A stretch of 10,573 nt of DNA, taken from NCBI GenBank assembly GCA_050943435.1, contig JBMNPE010000054.1:1-10573 (forward strand), written 5' to 3'. The translations under genes and the position numbers were made by a program. Shown piece after piece: positions 1 to 5,343 of the stretch. How positions within the stretch are numbered: position 1 is the stretch's first letter; each line of letters opens with the position of its first letter. Source of the DNA: RGIG5675 sp050943435 (GTDB lineage Bacteria; Bacillota; Clostridia; Oscillospirales; Ruminococcaceae). A model generated the notes under the pieces. That model did no database searches and was not told the origin of the DNA. It saw only the letters and a list, made by a program, of their open reading frames with translations.

Positions 1-429
1 GAACTTCTTCCTTAGGCTGGAGACCTCCATGTCCTTGCAGCTCTTTGAAGGCCTCATCTTTGCAGCAGCCCCGATGAGCCCGGTGAGCTCGTCGACAGCG
101 AACAGGACCTTTTCCATCTCGTGCTCCGGCTTTACATCCGAAACCAGCCCGTATCCGTGGCTGCAGACAGAATGAATCACATCATCGGAGAGCCCTTCAT
201 TGCGCAGTATTTCCACGCATTTTACGCAGTGCTGGTCGGGCCACTGTTCAAAATCTATGTCGTGAAGCGTCCCGACTGTCTCCCAGTAGTCGGCATCGTC
301 TCCGTATCCAAGGTCGTTTGCATACCAGCGCATGACCTTTCCCACAGTGAGAGCGTGCTGCCTGTGGAAAGGCTCGCTGTTGTATTTCTTTACGAGTTCA
401 TATGCTTCTTCCGGACTGATTGTCTTCAT
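1..429 (-). CDS. HD-domain hydrolase, C-terminus cut by window edge
   Basis: The frame is open for 143 codons from an ATG at 429 to the left edge, so the C-terminus is missing. The start is supported by an AAGGGG ribosome site about 8 nt upstream. The protein begins MKTISPEEAYELVKKYN and has HD-superfamily metal-binding elements: a first His in FHRQHALTVGKVMRWYA, the His-Asp pair in TLHDIDFEQWPDQH, and a later conserved segment HSVCSHGYGL followed by AVDELTGLIGAAAKMRPSK. This arrangement matches small clostridial HD/HDIG proteins of about 180-190 residues, so roughly a quarter is outside the window. The family contains metal-dependent phosphohydrolases; the substrate cannot be told. It follows the zinc-ribbon gene on the same strand but a terminator (521-547) separates them, so it probably has its own promoter. 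Confidence 0.85.
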   Translation of the reverse strand, partial: MKTISPEEAYELVKKYNSEPFHRQHALTVGKVMRWYANDLGYGDDADYWETVGTLHDIDFEQWPDQHCVKCVEILRNEGLSDDVIHSVCSHGYGLVSDVKPEHEMEKVLFAVDELTGLIGAAAKMRPSKSCKDMEVSSLRKKF

Positions 430-455
430 AAAATAACACCCCTTATGTGACACAG

Positions 456-489
456 GCTCAGCTGAGCTGATTGTTTAAAGGTAATTATA
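456..489 (-). promoter_or_regulatory. Candidate -10 box and leader palindrome upstream of HD hydrolase
   Basis: A perfect TATAAT lies on the minus strand at 489-484, about 55 nt upstream of the HD start codon, but no good -35 box sits 16-18 nt before it. Just downstream, at 456-467, is a perfect 12-nt palindrome GCTCAGCTGAGC, positioned where an operator or a short leader hairpin would act. The promoter call is weak; the palindrome is directly visible. Confidence 0.35.
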
Positions 490-520
490 ATACTATAGCG
501 GCACGGAGGATGTCATGTAC

Positions 521-547
521 AAAAAAACGAGCGCCGTTTTACGGCGC
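521..547 (-). terminator. Rho-independent terminator after the zinc-ribbon gene
   Basis: Minus-strand stem GCGCCGT / ACGGCGC (547-541 with 537-531) closes a 3-nt loop and is followed by TCG and seven T (527-521). It starts 30 nt after the zinc-ribbon stop codon and should end the sigma/zinc-ribbon transcript before the HD gene. Confidence 0.85.
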
Positions 548-577
548 CCGTTCTCCCAGACTATATCTACTGTGTGC

Positions 578-856
578 TCAGGCGTTCTCTCTCATCTTGG
601 CGAAGCATTCGCTGCAGTAAACAGGACGGTCCTCTCTCGGCTGGAAAGGAACCTTGCAGGGCTTTCCGCAGTTGGCACAGATCGCGTCATACATAACGCG
701 GTTTGCCCCTCTCTCGCTCTTGCGCTTTGCGCGGCACTCCTTGCATCTCTGGGGCTCGTTCTCAAAGCCGTGAGCTGCATAGAATTCCTGCTCGCCGGCA
801 GTCCAGACGAATTCCTTGCCGCATTCCTTGCACACCAGTGTCTTGTCTTCGTACAT
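578..856 (-). CDS. Double zinc-ribbon protein, 92 aa
   Basis: A small soluble protein with two zinc-ribbon modules. Module 1 has CxxC at 9-12 (CKECGK) and CxxC at 38-41 (CKECRAKRK), separated by an aromatic acidic stretch (EFYAAHGF). Module 2 has CxxC at 60-63 (CANCGK), an extra Cys67, the segment VPFQPREDRPVY, and CxxC at 81-84 (CSECF). The second module matches the short 'probable zinc-ribbon / CxxC-x-CxxC' proteins common in Clostridia and some archaea, which have no defined biochemical role. The start at 856 has a GGAG-rich site (GAGGAG) 6 nt before the ATG. It lies downstream of the sigma gene with the tRNA-like element between them and no clear promoter of its own, so read-through from the sigma promoter is plausible. 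A nucleic-acid or ribosome-associated role is a guess. Confidence 0.85.
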   Translation of the reverse strand: MYEDKTLVCKECGKEFVWTAGEQEFYAAHGFENEPQRCKECRAKRKSERGANRVMYDAICANCGKPCKVPFQPREDRPVYCSECFAKMRENA

Positions 857-894
857 GATTTTCTCCTCTAACTCCCTTGGAAAAAAAAGATTTC

Positions 895-954
895 TGCCCT
901 CGGCGGAATCGGACCGCCGTCTGAAAACCGCTCTACCATTGAGCTATCTGGGCA
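895..954 (-). other. tRNA-like element lacking an anticodon stem, overlapping the sigma gene 3' end
   Basis: Read on the minus strand, 60 nt fold like a tRNA with a piece missing. TGCCC (954-950) pairs with GGGCA (899-895). UA at the position-8/9 site is followed by a D-arm GCTC-AATGGTA-GAGC (944-930). A T-arm GGCGG-TCCGATT-CCGCC (918-902) can be extended by one C-G pair. Between D-arm and T-arm only 11 nt (GGTTTTCAGAC) remain where about 22 are needed, so no anticodon stem can form. Further departures are C in place of the second T of the TTCGA loop, mismatches at the inner end of the acceptor stem, and no encoded CCA, although the tRNA-Leu in this window has one. Eight T follow at 888-881. 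The sigma-factor stop codon (946-944) is inside the element. It could be a tRNA pseudogene, a processing signal or a terminator-like structure; it cannot be an ordinary decoding tRNA. Confidence 0.6.
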
Positions 955-1510
955 TATTTGACTGGATCTTTGATCTCGCCCTCGAAAGTGCGTTCTCAAC
1001 TGACTTTACCGGCCGGCCTGTCATCTCCGCTATTTCCCTCGGCTTGTAGCCTGCGATGTAAAGCCCGATCGTCTTCTTCTCGAGATCCGAAAGACCGTTC
1101 AGAATCCCGGAAAGATCGATGCCGGAATCAGCGCTGCTGTCCTGAAGCCAGCCTTCCCCGCTCTCGTCATCGAGCTCTGTGAGCATGTTCCTCGGAATTG
1201 CCTTCTTTGCGGACTGCCTGGAAACGACGTCGAGCATTGCGTTCCTGACGCATTTCATGGCATAAGTCCGGAATGACGCCCTGGAACTGCCGTCATACGT
1301 CCTGCATGCCCTCTCAAGAGCTATCAGACCCTCCTGGAAGAGGTCTTCGGGATCGCTTTCGCTGTTCCCGTACCTGCGGGCCATGGCCTTCACGTCATCT
1401 CCGCAAATCTCGACAGCATCATCAAAGGAGACGCTTTCTGCAGGAACTCCAGCGGCTCCGTATGCTTTATTCGTCACTTTCACAGAAATAAATTCTACAA
1501 ATGGCCTCAT
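944..1510 (-). CDS. Sigma-70 family RNA polymerase sigma factor (SigH-like)
   Basis: A 188-residue frame with the two core sigma domains. Region 2 spans about 40-103 and contains DPEDLFQEGLIALERACRTYD, then SFRTYAMKCVRNAMLDVVSRQ, the core-binding and -10-recognition helices. Region 4 spans about 138-186 and contains the helix-turn-helix YKPREIAEMTGRPVKSVENALSRARSKI for -35 recognition. The linker (AIPRNMLTELDDE) resembles the IPLNS-type linker of the SigH/sporulation group. There is no region 1.1 or region 3. The start is uncertain: a strong promoter (1492-1520) overlaps the ATG at 1510, so translation probably begins downstream. GTG codons near residues 10-12 would be nearly leaderless, and GTG at residue 40 has GGAG 5 nt upstream but would clip region 2. 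The stop lies within the tRNA-like element. The target regulon is unknown. Confidence 0.8.
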   Translation of the reverse strand: MRPFVEFISVKVTNKAYGAAGVPAESVSFDDAVEICGDDVKAMARRYGNSESDPEDLFQEGLIALERACRTYDGSSRASFRTYAMKCVRNAMLDVVSRQSAKKAIPRNMLTELDDESGEGWLQDSSADSGIDLSGILNGLSDLEKKTIGLYIAGYKPREIAEMTGRPVKSVENALSRARSKIQSNMPR

Positions 1511-1520
1511 GTTTTGTCAA
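1492..1520 (-). promoter_or_regulatory. Sigma-A-type promoter at the sigma-factor gene
   Basis: TTGACA (1520-1515), 17-nt spacer, TAGAAT (1497-1492) on the minus strand: a consensus -35 box and a one-mismatch -10. The predicted start of transcription is about 1485, inside the longest reading frame, which argues against the ATG at 1510 for this transcript. Confidence 0.65.
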
Positions 1521-1629
1521 GGCAAAATTCACCATATCAGGCCTTTTTTGAGCATACATTTCGTACAAAATATAGAAAATTTCATCATTACAAATGAATA
1601 TTGCCGCTCTTTCTGGCTGCCCGTGTTCC

Positions 1630-1658
1630 TTGCAAGGCAATGTCCCATTGAATATAAT
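1630..1658 (+). promoter_or_regulatory. Promoter of tRNA-Leu
   Basis: TTGCAA (1630-1635), 17-nt spacer, perfect TATAAT (1653-1658). The expected start of transcription is about 28 nt before the mature tRNA 5' end, normal for a monocistronic tRNA gene. Confidence 0.75.
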
Positions 1659-1693
1659 GAAATTCACCTGAAAATCCTCATTCCCGCGGTCAG

Positions 1694-1780
1694 GCCGGTG
1701 TGATGGAATTGGCAGACGTGCGGGACTCAAAATCCCGTGGTAGCAATACCGTGCGGGTTCGACCCCCGCCACCGGCACCA
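1694..1780 (+). tRNA. tRNA-Leu(CAA)
   Basis: 87 nt including encoded CCA at 1778-1780. Acceptor GCCGGTG (1694-1700) pairs fully with CACCGGC (1770-1776), with discriminator A1777 as expected for Leu. The anticodon arm is CGGGA-CTCAAAA-TCCCG, giving anticodon CAA for UUG codons. The long variable arm (TGGTAGCAATACCG) is the class II type used by Leu and Ser tRNAs. The T-arm is GCGGG-TTCGACC-CCCGC. It converges on the dehydrogenase gene. Confidence 0.97.
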
Positions 1781-1800
1781 GGATTTTAAAGAGACAGAAA

Positions 1801-1828
1801 GATGCCCTTCGGAATTCCGAAGGGCATC
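1801..1828. terminator. Likely bidirectional terminator between tRNA-Leu and the dehydrogenase gene
   Basis: A perfect 28-nt palindrome: arms GATGCCCTTCGG and CCGAAGGGCATC around AATT. It lies 20 nt after the tRNA and 24 nt after the dehydrogenase stop codon. The flanks are only moderately T-rich (TTCTC on the plus side, TTTCTGTCTCTTT on the minus side), so it fits minus-strand termination better, but it can serve both convergent units. Confidence 0.75.
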
Positions 1829-1852
1829 TTCTCATGTCATGCCTTGAGGGCA

Positions 1853-2818
1853 TTACTTCTTGGAATAGTCGTAGAATCCCTTTCCTGCGTTGATTCCGGT
1901 CTCTCCCTTGTCGATCATTTCCTTGAGCTTTGAGACGATCTTTGCCTCTACGCTGTTCGGGTCAGATGCCTTGGGATTCATTATCGCGATATTGTATGCA
2001 GTCTGGACTCCGACGATGTCGAGTATCTGGAACGGGCCTGCCGGTGCGCTCGTGGCGAGCTTCCACGTGAGGTCTATCGTCTGCGGATCGGCAACTTCCT
2101 TTGCCCAGAGCATCATTGCGGCGTCGAGGAACGGGACAAGCATCGAATTGAGGATATATCCGGGCTGCTCCTTGTGCAGCTGCAGCGGGACCATGTTGAT
2201 CTCATCGGCGAAGGCTACGACCTTCTTGTATATCTCGGGGTCGGTTCCGGGATGTCCCATTACTTCGGCTGTGTTGTTCTTCCATATGGTGTTCGCGAAG
2301 TGCAGTGCGAGGAACTTTTCCGGACGTCCGGTGTATTCTGCGAACTGGCTCGGCAGCAGAGTCGAGGAGTTTGTGCAGAGGATCGTCTTCTCGGGGAGAA
2401 GGCCTGCCATCTTCTTGAACATCTCTGTCTTCTGCTTCGGGTCCTCGGCCATGGCCTCGATTACGATATCGGCATCCTTGAGGGCCTCTGCGAGGTCGAG
2501 GGTGATGTGCACATGGTTTGCAAAAGCATCCCTGGCTCCTGCTTCGAGCTCATCAATCTTCTCTGCCGTTACACTCTTCCAGTCCCTTATGAGTCCGCGG
2601 GGATAAACATAAGCCCCCATCGGATTTCCTATGAGTGCCTTCGACTTCTCGAGGTCCTCAAGCATCATCTTGCTGTAGAGTTCAATCTTCGGACGGGTGC
2701 GTCCTATCGATCCCTCGCTCCTCAGCCAGAAGGTCACCTCATGTCCGGTATAGGCTGCCATCAGGCCTATCTGGGTTCCAAGTACTCCTCCGCCTACGAT
2801 CGTTACGTTCTTCAGCAT
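1853..2818 (-). CDS. 3-hydroxyacyl-CoA dehydrogenase family protein
   Basis: 321 residues from the ATG at 2818, chosen because GGAGG lies 10 nt upstream and the Rossmann strand begins at once; a frame start at 2839 would add seven non-family residues. The N-terminal NAD-binding domain shows IVGGGVLGTQIG (about 7-18). The catalytic elements of the family are present: Ser152 in NSST, His173 in LALHFANT with Glu185 in AEVMGH, and Asn224 in GYILN. The C-terminal helical domain ends GINAGKGFYDY, the usual family ending. The reaction is probably NAD-dependent oxidation of a 3-hydroxyacyl-CoA or a related 3-hydroxy acid. The usual HFFNP motif reads HFANT, a variant I associate with a Firmicutes subgroup. 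No thiolase, crotonase or acyl-CoA dehydrogenase gene is adjacent, so a butyrate-pathway role is not supported by context. It is monocistronic, with its own promoter and a terminator on each side. Confidence 0.88.
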   Translation of the reverse strand: MLKNVTIVGGGVLGTQIGLMAAYTGHEVTFWLRSEGSIGRTRPKIELYSKMMLEDLEKSKALIGNPMGAYVYPRGLIRDWKSVTAEKIDELEAGARDAFANHVHITLDLAEALKDADIVIEAMAEDPKQKTEMFKKMAGLLPEKTILCTNSSTLLPSQFAEYTGRPEKFLALHFANTIWKNNTAEVMGHPGTDPEIYKKVVAFADEINMVPLQLHKEQPGYILNSMLVPFLDAAMMLWAKEVADPQTIDLTWKLATSAPAGPFQILDIVGVQTAYNIAIMNPKASDPNSVEAKIVSKLKEMIDKGETGINAGKGFYDYSKK

Positions 2819-2888
2819 GTTGCCATATCCTCCAATCATTTTTCAGGCATATCCGTCCGCTCTCTGCGGACAGTAATCAGCCGTGGGA

Positions 2889-2918
2889 ATTATAACATCA
2901 GCGGGCATGCAGGTGCAA
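2889..2918 (-). promoter_or_regulatory. Promoter of the dehydrogenase gene
   Basis: TTGCAC (2918-2913), 18-nt spacer, perfect TATAAT (2894-2889) on the minus strand, about 70 nt upstream of the start codon. The leader contains a 6-bp hairpin GTCCGC/GCGGAC with a 5-nt loop (2855-2871), of unknown role. Confidence 0.65.
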
Positions 2919-2950
2919 CAAATGTTTCACCCGATGCAGGGAAACAACAA

Positions 2951-2973
2951 GCGGGCGGATCAGATCCGCCCGC
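2951..2973 (-). terminator. Terminator after the degenerate HD protein
   Basis: A 9-bp GC-rich stem GCGGGCGGA / TCCGCCCGC with a 5-nt loop starts 6 nt after the gene's stop codon and is followed on the minus strand by TTGTTGTTT. Confidence 0.8.
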
Positions 2974-2979
2974 CTTAAT

Positions 2980-3597
2980 TCATCCCTGAATGCCTATGCT
3001 TGTCTTGATTATCTCGTCCCTGAACAGGTCATAGATTCCGCCGCATTTGTCATCGAAGCCCTTCTTTATCTCAAACAGCTTCCTCCAGTTTTCAAGGGAG
3101 TATGTGTTGAGCCCGTTTTTCAGTGCCTCGTCCGAAAGCTTCTTCTCGAGCATTCCGACTCCGTCGGAAGAAGCCATGACAGTGCACAGCTGGATCAGCC
3201 TGTCGTAGTCGTCATATTCCACGCTCTTGAGGAACGACCTTATGAACTGCGTCTCTTCAGATGTGCAGTCATTCCTCTCGGTCCTGTTGTTGATGTCCGG
3301 GACAACAAAAGCAGAAGTCACGCATATCCTGGCTGCATCCGAATAGTTGTCTCTGAGCATCTTGTATCCGGCAATGACATGGTGGAGGTCCCTGCGGCTC
3401 TCATAGCGTCCTACTTCGTGCAGCATCCCCAGTGAATATGCCTTCTCAGAATCCAGTCCGCACATCGAGGCGATCTTCTCGGCCGCCCTGGCGGTATTCC
3501 TGGAATGATCGACCCAGGCCCCGGGATTCATGTCTCCGGCCCACTTCAGTATTACATCTGCATCCGATTTGGAAGGATATGTACTCGTATAATTCAT
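2980..3597 (-). CDS. HD-domain protein with degenerate metal-binding motif
   Basis: 205 residues; the start has a GAGGTGAG ribosome site 4 nt upstream. The fold follows a clostridial HD-domain family: His31 in WVDHSRNTARAAEKIA, then LGMLHEVGRYE (60-61), LHHVIAGYKML (71-80), ARICVTSAF, and the C-terminal WRKLFEIKKGFDDKCGGIYDLF. In the homologues I recall, the second motif is HD (here His60-Glu61), a later segment reads CLTHSF (here CVTSAF), and another reads LIQLCD (here LIQLCT). If those comparisons hold, most of the metal site is altered and the protein may be non-catalytic or use a different site. The gene lies 117 nt downstream of the cyclase gene on the same strand; a lone TATAAT in the gap (3692-3687) lacks a good -35 box, so either co-transcription or a weak promoter is possible. 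Confidence 0.75.
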   Translation of the reverse strand: MNYTSTYPSKSDADVILKWAGDMNPGAWVDHSRNTARAAEKIASMCGLDSEKAYSLGMLHEVGRYESRRDLHHVIAGYKMLRDNYSDAARICVTSAFVVPDINNRTERNDCTSEETQFIRSFLKSVEYDDYDRLIQLCTVMASSDGVGMLEKKLSDEALKNGLNTYSLENWRKLFEIKKGFDDKCGGIYDLFRDEIIKTSIGIQG

Positions 3598-3714
3598 TGT
3601 CTCACCTCAGGAACCGCAGCTGTCAAGACGCGCCGCGGGTTTCTATTGGATAATATGTCTTTTATATATTACCACATTGAACGGAAATTATACCTCCCCC
3701 CAGGGCGATGAAAA

Positions 3715-4287
3715 TCACAGCTTCATCAGGTATGCCCTGCAGGGCCCGCCGTCGCAGCCTCTGTAGACCACAGGTGCTGCGCTGAGAATGTACTCCCCTG
3801 CCGGGGCCTTTTCCGGTCGTATTCCCTCAAGCAGTATTATCCCGGCCCCGAGAAGTATCCTGTGCACCTCCTGCGGAGCATCCTCCGGTCCTACCGTCGG
3901 CGACTCGTTTCCAATGAGCCTGACCCCTGACCCGGCGAATACCATGGCAGCCTCCCTTGTCACAGTGACATCGCCCTTGTAGAGTATCCGCTCGTATCCC
4001 AGCCCGGAATCGTGCTCTGCATCTGAGGCAGTTATTTCGCCGCTCCTCTCGATGAGGATGCACTTTCCGACAAAGCGCTCGAGAGGCAGCTCGTCAATGG
4101 ATTTTCCGCCCTCTATGAAATGGCACGGGGCGTCGCAGTGAGTGCCGTTGTGGGCAGACTGCGACAGCACAGAGTAGTTGCACGAATCACCTTTTGATAT
4201 CTTTTCGAGGGTATCCATCCTGGCGGGGACCATGCCCTTGAATCCCCTGCATGCAAGGCTCTCCTGGGAAATGTCGTATAGCTCCAT
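3715..4287 (-). CDS. Cyclase / kynurenine formamidase-family metal hydrolase
   Basis: 190 residues from the ATG at 4287, which has GGAGG 8 nt upstream; the longer frame needs a TTG at 4302 inside that ribosome site. The family signature HNGTHCDAPCHF (HxGTHxDxPxHF, residues 46-57) supplies metal ligands His46, His50 and Asp52, with His56 nearby. A later HR pair (EVHRILL) and the C-terminal GCDGGPCRAYLMKL are also typical. Relatives hydrolyse N-formylkynurenine, cyclic amides or isatin, or act in polyketide cyclisation. At 190 residues it is slightly shorter than usual (about 205-215). It is the last gene of the nucleoside hydrolase run, starting 18 nt after the upstream stop codon, so translational coupling is likely. 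No tryptophan-catabolism gene is nearby; a role in processing a nucleoside- or base-derived amide is inference from position only. Confidence 0.85.
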   Translation of the reverse strand: MELYDISQESLACRGFKGMVPARMDTLEKISKGDSCNYSVLSQSAHNGTHCDAPCHFIEGGKSIDELPLERFVGKCILIERSGEITASDAEHDSGLGYERILYKGDVTVTREAAMVFAGSGVRLIGNESPTVGPEDAPQEVHRILLGAGIILLEGIRPEKAPAGEYILSAAPVVYRGCDGGPCRAYLMKL

Positions 4288-4305
4288 CCCGTTTTCCTCC
4301 AAGAT

Positions 4306-5292
4306 TCAGGCGAGCTTTCTGAGGCTCTCCGTGAGCAGTTTGTAGAACCCGTCCGCGTCGCTCCTTACCACGACGCTGCAGTTCCTGCGGAAATGCCTGT
4401 GAAGCTTGCTCACATAGTACTCGTCGAGATCCCCGCCTCCGTTGGCCCTGGAGCGGAATTCGACCACGGTCTGGCCCCTGGTGAACTCCCCGGTGAGGTC
4501 AACCGTGACGTCAGTGTCGAATGTCTCGTATAAAGACGGGTCCACTATATAGGCAACGGCATTTGCGTCGCAGATATTGATCCTGTCGAATCCGCGCTTC
4601 CTGCTAGCAATGACATAGAAATCTATGAGGTCGGATGCAAGCCTTCCCCCTCGGGTGTCTATGTGCTTCCAGGCCTCGAGCCTGTCGAAAGTCACCGCAG
4701 CCGCGAATGTGGAATTTATGCTGTGCATCACTATCGGGACTCCGCTCTCGAACACCACATACGCGCTCTCGGGGTCGACGTAGATATTGTATTCGGCCGC
4801 AGGGGTCACGTTTCCGTTGTATGTGTTGCCGCCCATCAGGGTGATGTAGGCGATTTTCTCCTTGAGCTCCGGATAGGTGAGCATCAGCAGGGCGATATTG
4901 CACAGCGGTCCGAGCGGGGCTATGACGACTTTTTCGCTGCTCTCCCTCAGCACCTTTGCGATGAGGTCCACGGCCTTCATGTCGACGGGCTTCAGATTGT
5001 GCTCGGGAAACACCGGGCCGTCGAGCCCGCTTTCCCCGTGCACCTTGATCCCTCCGCTCCTGTCGAGCTCGTGCATCATCGGCCTCGAGCACCCCATGGC
5101 GACCGGGATGTCTCCCCTGCCGAAGTAATTGAGGACATTGAGGGCATTCCTGGTTGTATTTTCAACCGTGGAGTTTCCGCATACCGTTGTAATGGCCTTT
5201 ATATCTATCCTGTCGCTGGCAAGGGCGGTCATGATCGCAAATACGTCGTCATGACCGGGATCGGTATCGATTATTACAGGTATCCTGTCCAT
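4306..5292 (-). CDS. Inosine-uridine preferring nucleoside hydrolase family, Cys-type (copy 2)
   Basis: 328 residues from the ATG at 5292, where the conserved N-terminus MDRIPVIIDTDPGHDD begins; the frame could extend to a TTG at 5334, but those 14 residues are not family-like. The Ca-binding DTDPGHDD cluster is at 9-16, LMGG follows, EYN (167-169) lies in NVTPAAEYNIYVDPESA, and the late Asp242 is in ICDANAV. Family members hydrolyse the N-glycosidic bond of ribonucleosides to free base and ribose in the cytoplasm. The residue before the late Asp is Cys241, where group I enzymes have catalytic His; this puts it in the Cys-containing class usually called group III. The ribosome site for this ATG is a modest AAAGGTG. 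A stronger GGAGG further upstream serves an 18-codon mini-ORF that overlaps this start. The base preference cannot be read from sequence. Confidence 0.92.
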   Translation of the reverse strand: MDRIPVIIDTDPGHDDVFAIMTALASDRIDIKAITTVCGNSTVENTTRNALNVLNYFGRGDIPVAMGCSRPMMHELDRSGGIKVHGESGLDGPVFPEHNLKPVDMKAVDLIAKVLRESSEKVVIAPLGPLCNIALLMLTYPELKEKIAYITLMGGNTYNGNVTPAAEYNIYVDPESAYVVFESGVPIVMHSINSTFAAAVTFDRLEAWKHIDTRGGRLASDLIDFYVIASRKRGFDRINICDANAVAYIVDPSLYETFDTDVTVDLTGEFTRGQTVVEFRSRANGGGDLDEYYVSKLHRHFRRNCSVVVRSDADGFYKLLTESLRKLA

Positions 5293-5330
5293 ATTGCACC
5301 TTTCACGCTGTGCCGTCCCCGGCACGGCAT
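5274..5330 (-). CDS. Possible 18-residue leader ORF overlapping the hydrolase start
   Basis: ATG at 5330 has an excellent ribosome site (GGAGG 5 nt upstream) and encodes MPCRGRHSVKGAIWTGYL before TAA at 5276-5274, overlapping the first 19 nt of the downstream hydrolase gene in another frame. The ORF contains a 6-bp hairpin GTGCCG/CGGCAC with a 4-nt loop (5310-5325). It may be a translational-coupling leader, or chance. No family is recognisable. Confidence 0.35.
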   Translation of the reverse strand: MPCRGRHSVKGAIWTGYL

Positions 5331-5343
5331 TCAAACCTCCAAT

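Noticed and set aside
515..871. 118-codon plus-strand frame opposite the zinc-ribbon gene
   Set aside because: Its hydrophobic look comes from the complement of the CxxC-rich gene; it starts inside the terminator stem.
1801..1828. Palindrome considered as a recombination site next to tRNA-Leu
   Set aside because: No integrase, no duplicated tRNA 3' end and no element boundary is visible; a terminator between convergent genes explains it better.
1467..1853. 128-codon minus-strand frame with a VAGVEPARYCYHGILSPARLPIPSHRP-like segment
   Set aside because: This is the well-known spurious translation of the antisense of a tRNA-Leu gene; the frame also crosses the terminator and both promoters.
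2174..2989. 271-codon plus-strand frame opposite the dehydrogenase gene
   Set aside because: It is antisense to a gene with clear family motifs, has no ribosome site and no recognisable domain, and runs through the dehydrogenase promoter and the 2951-2973 terminator.
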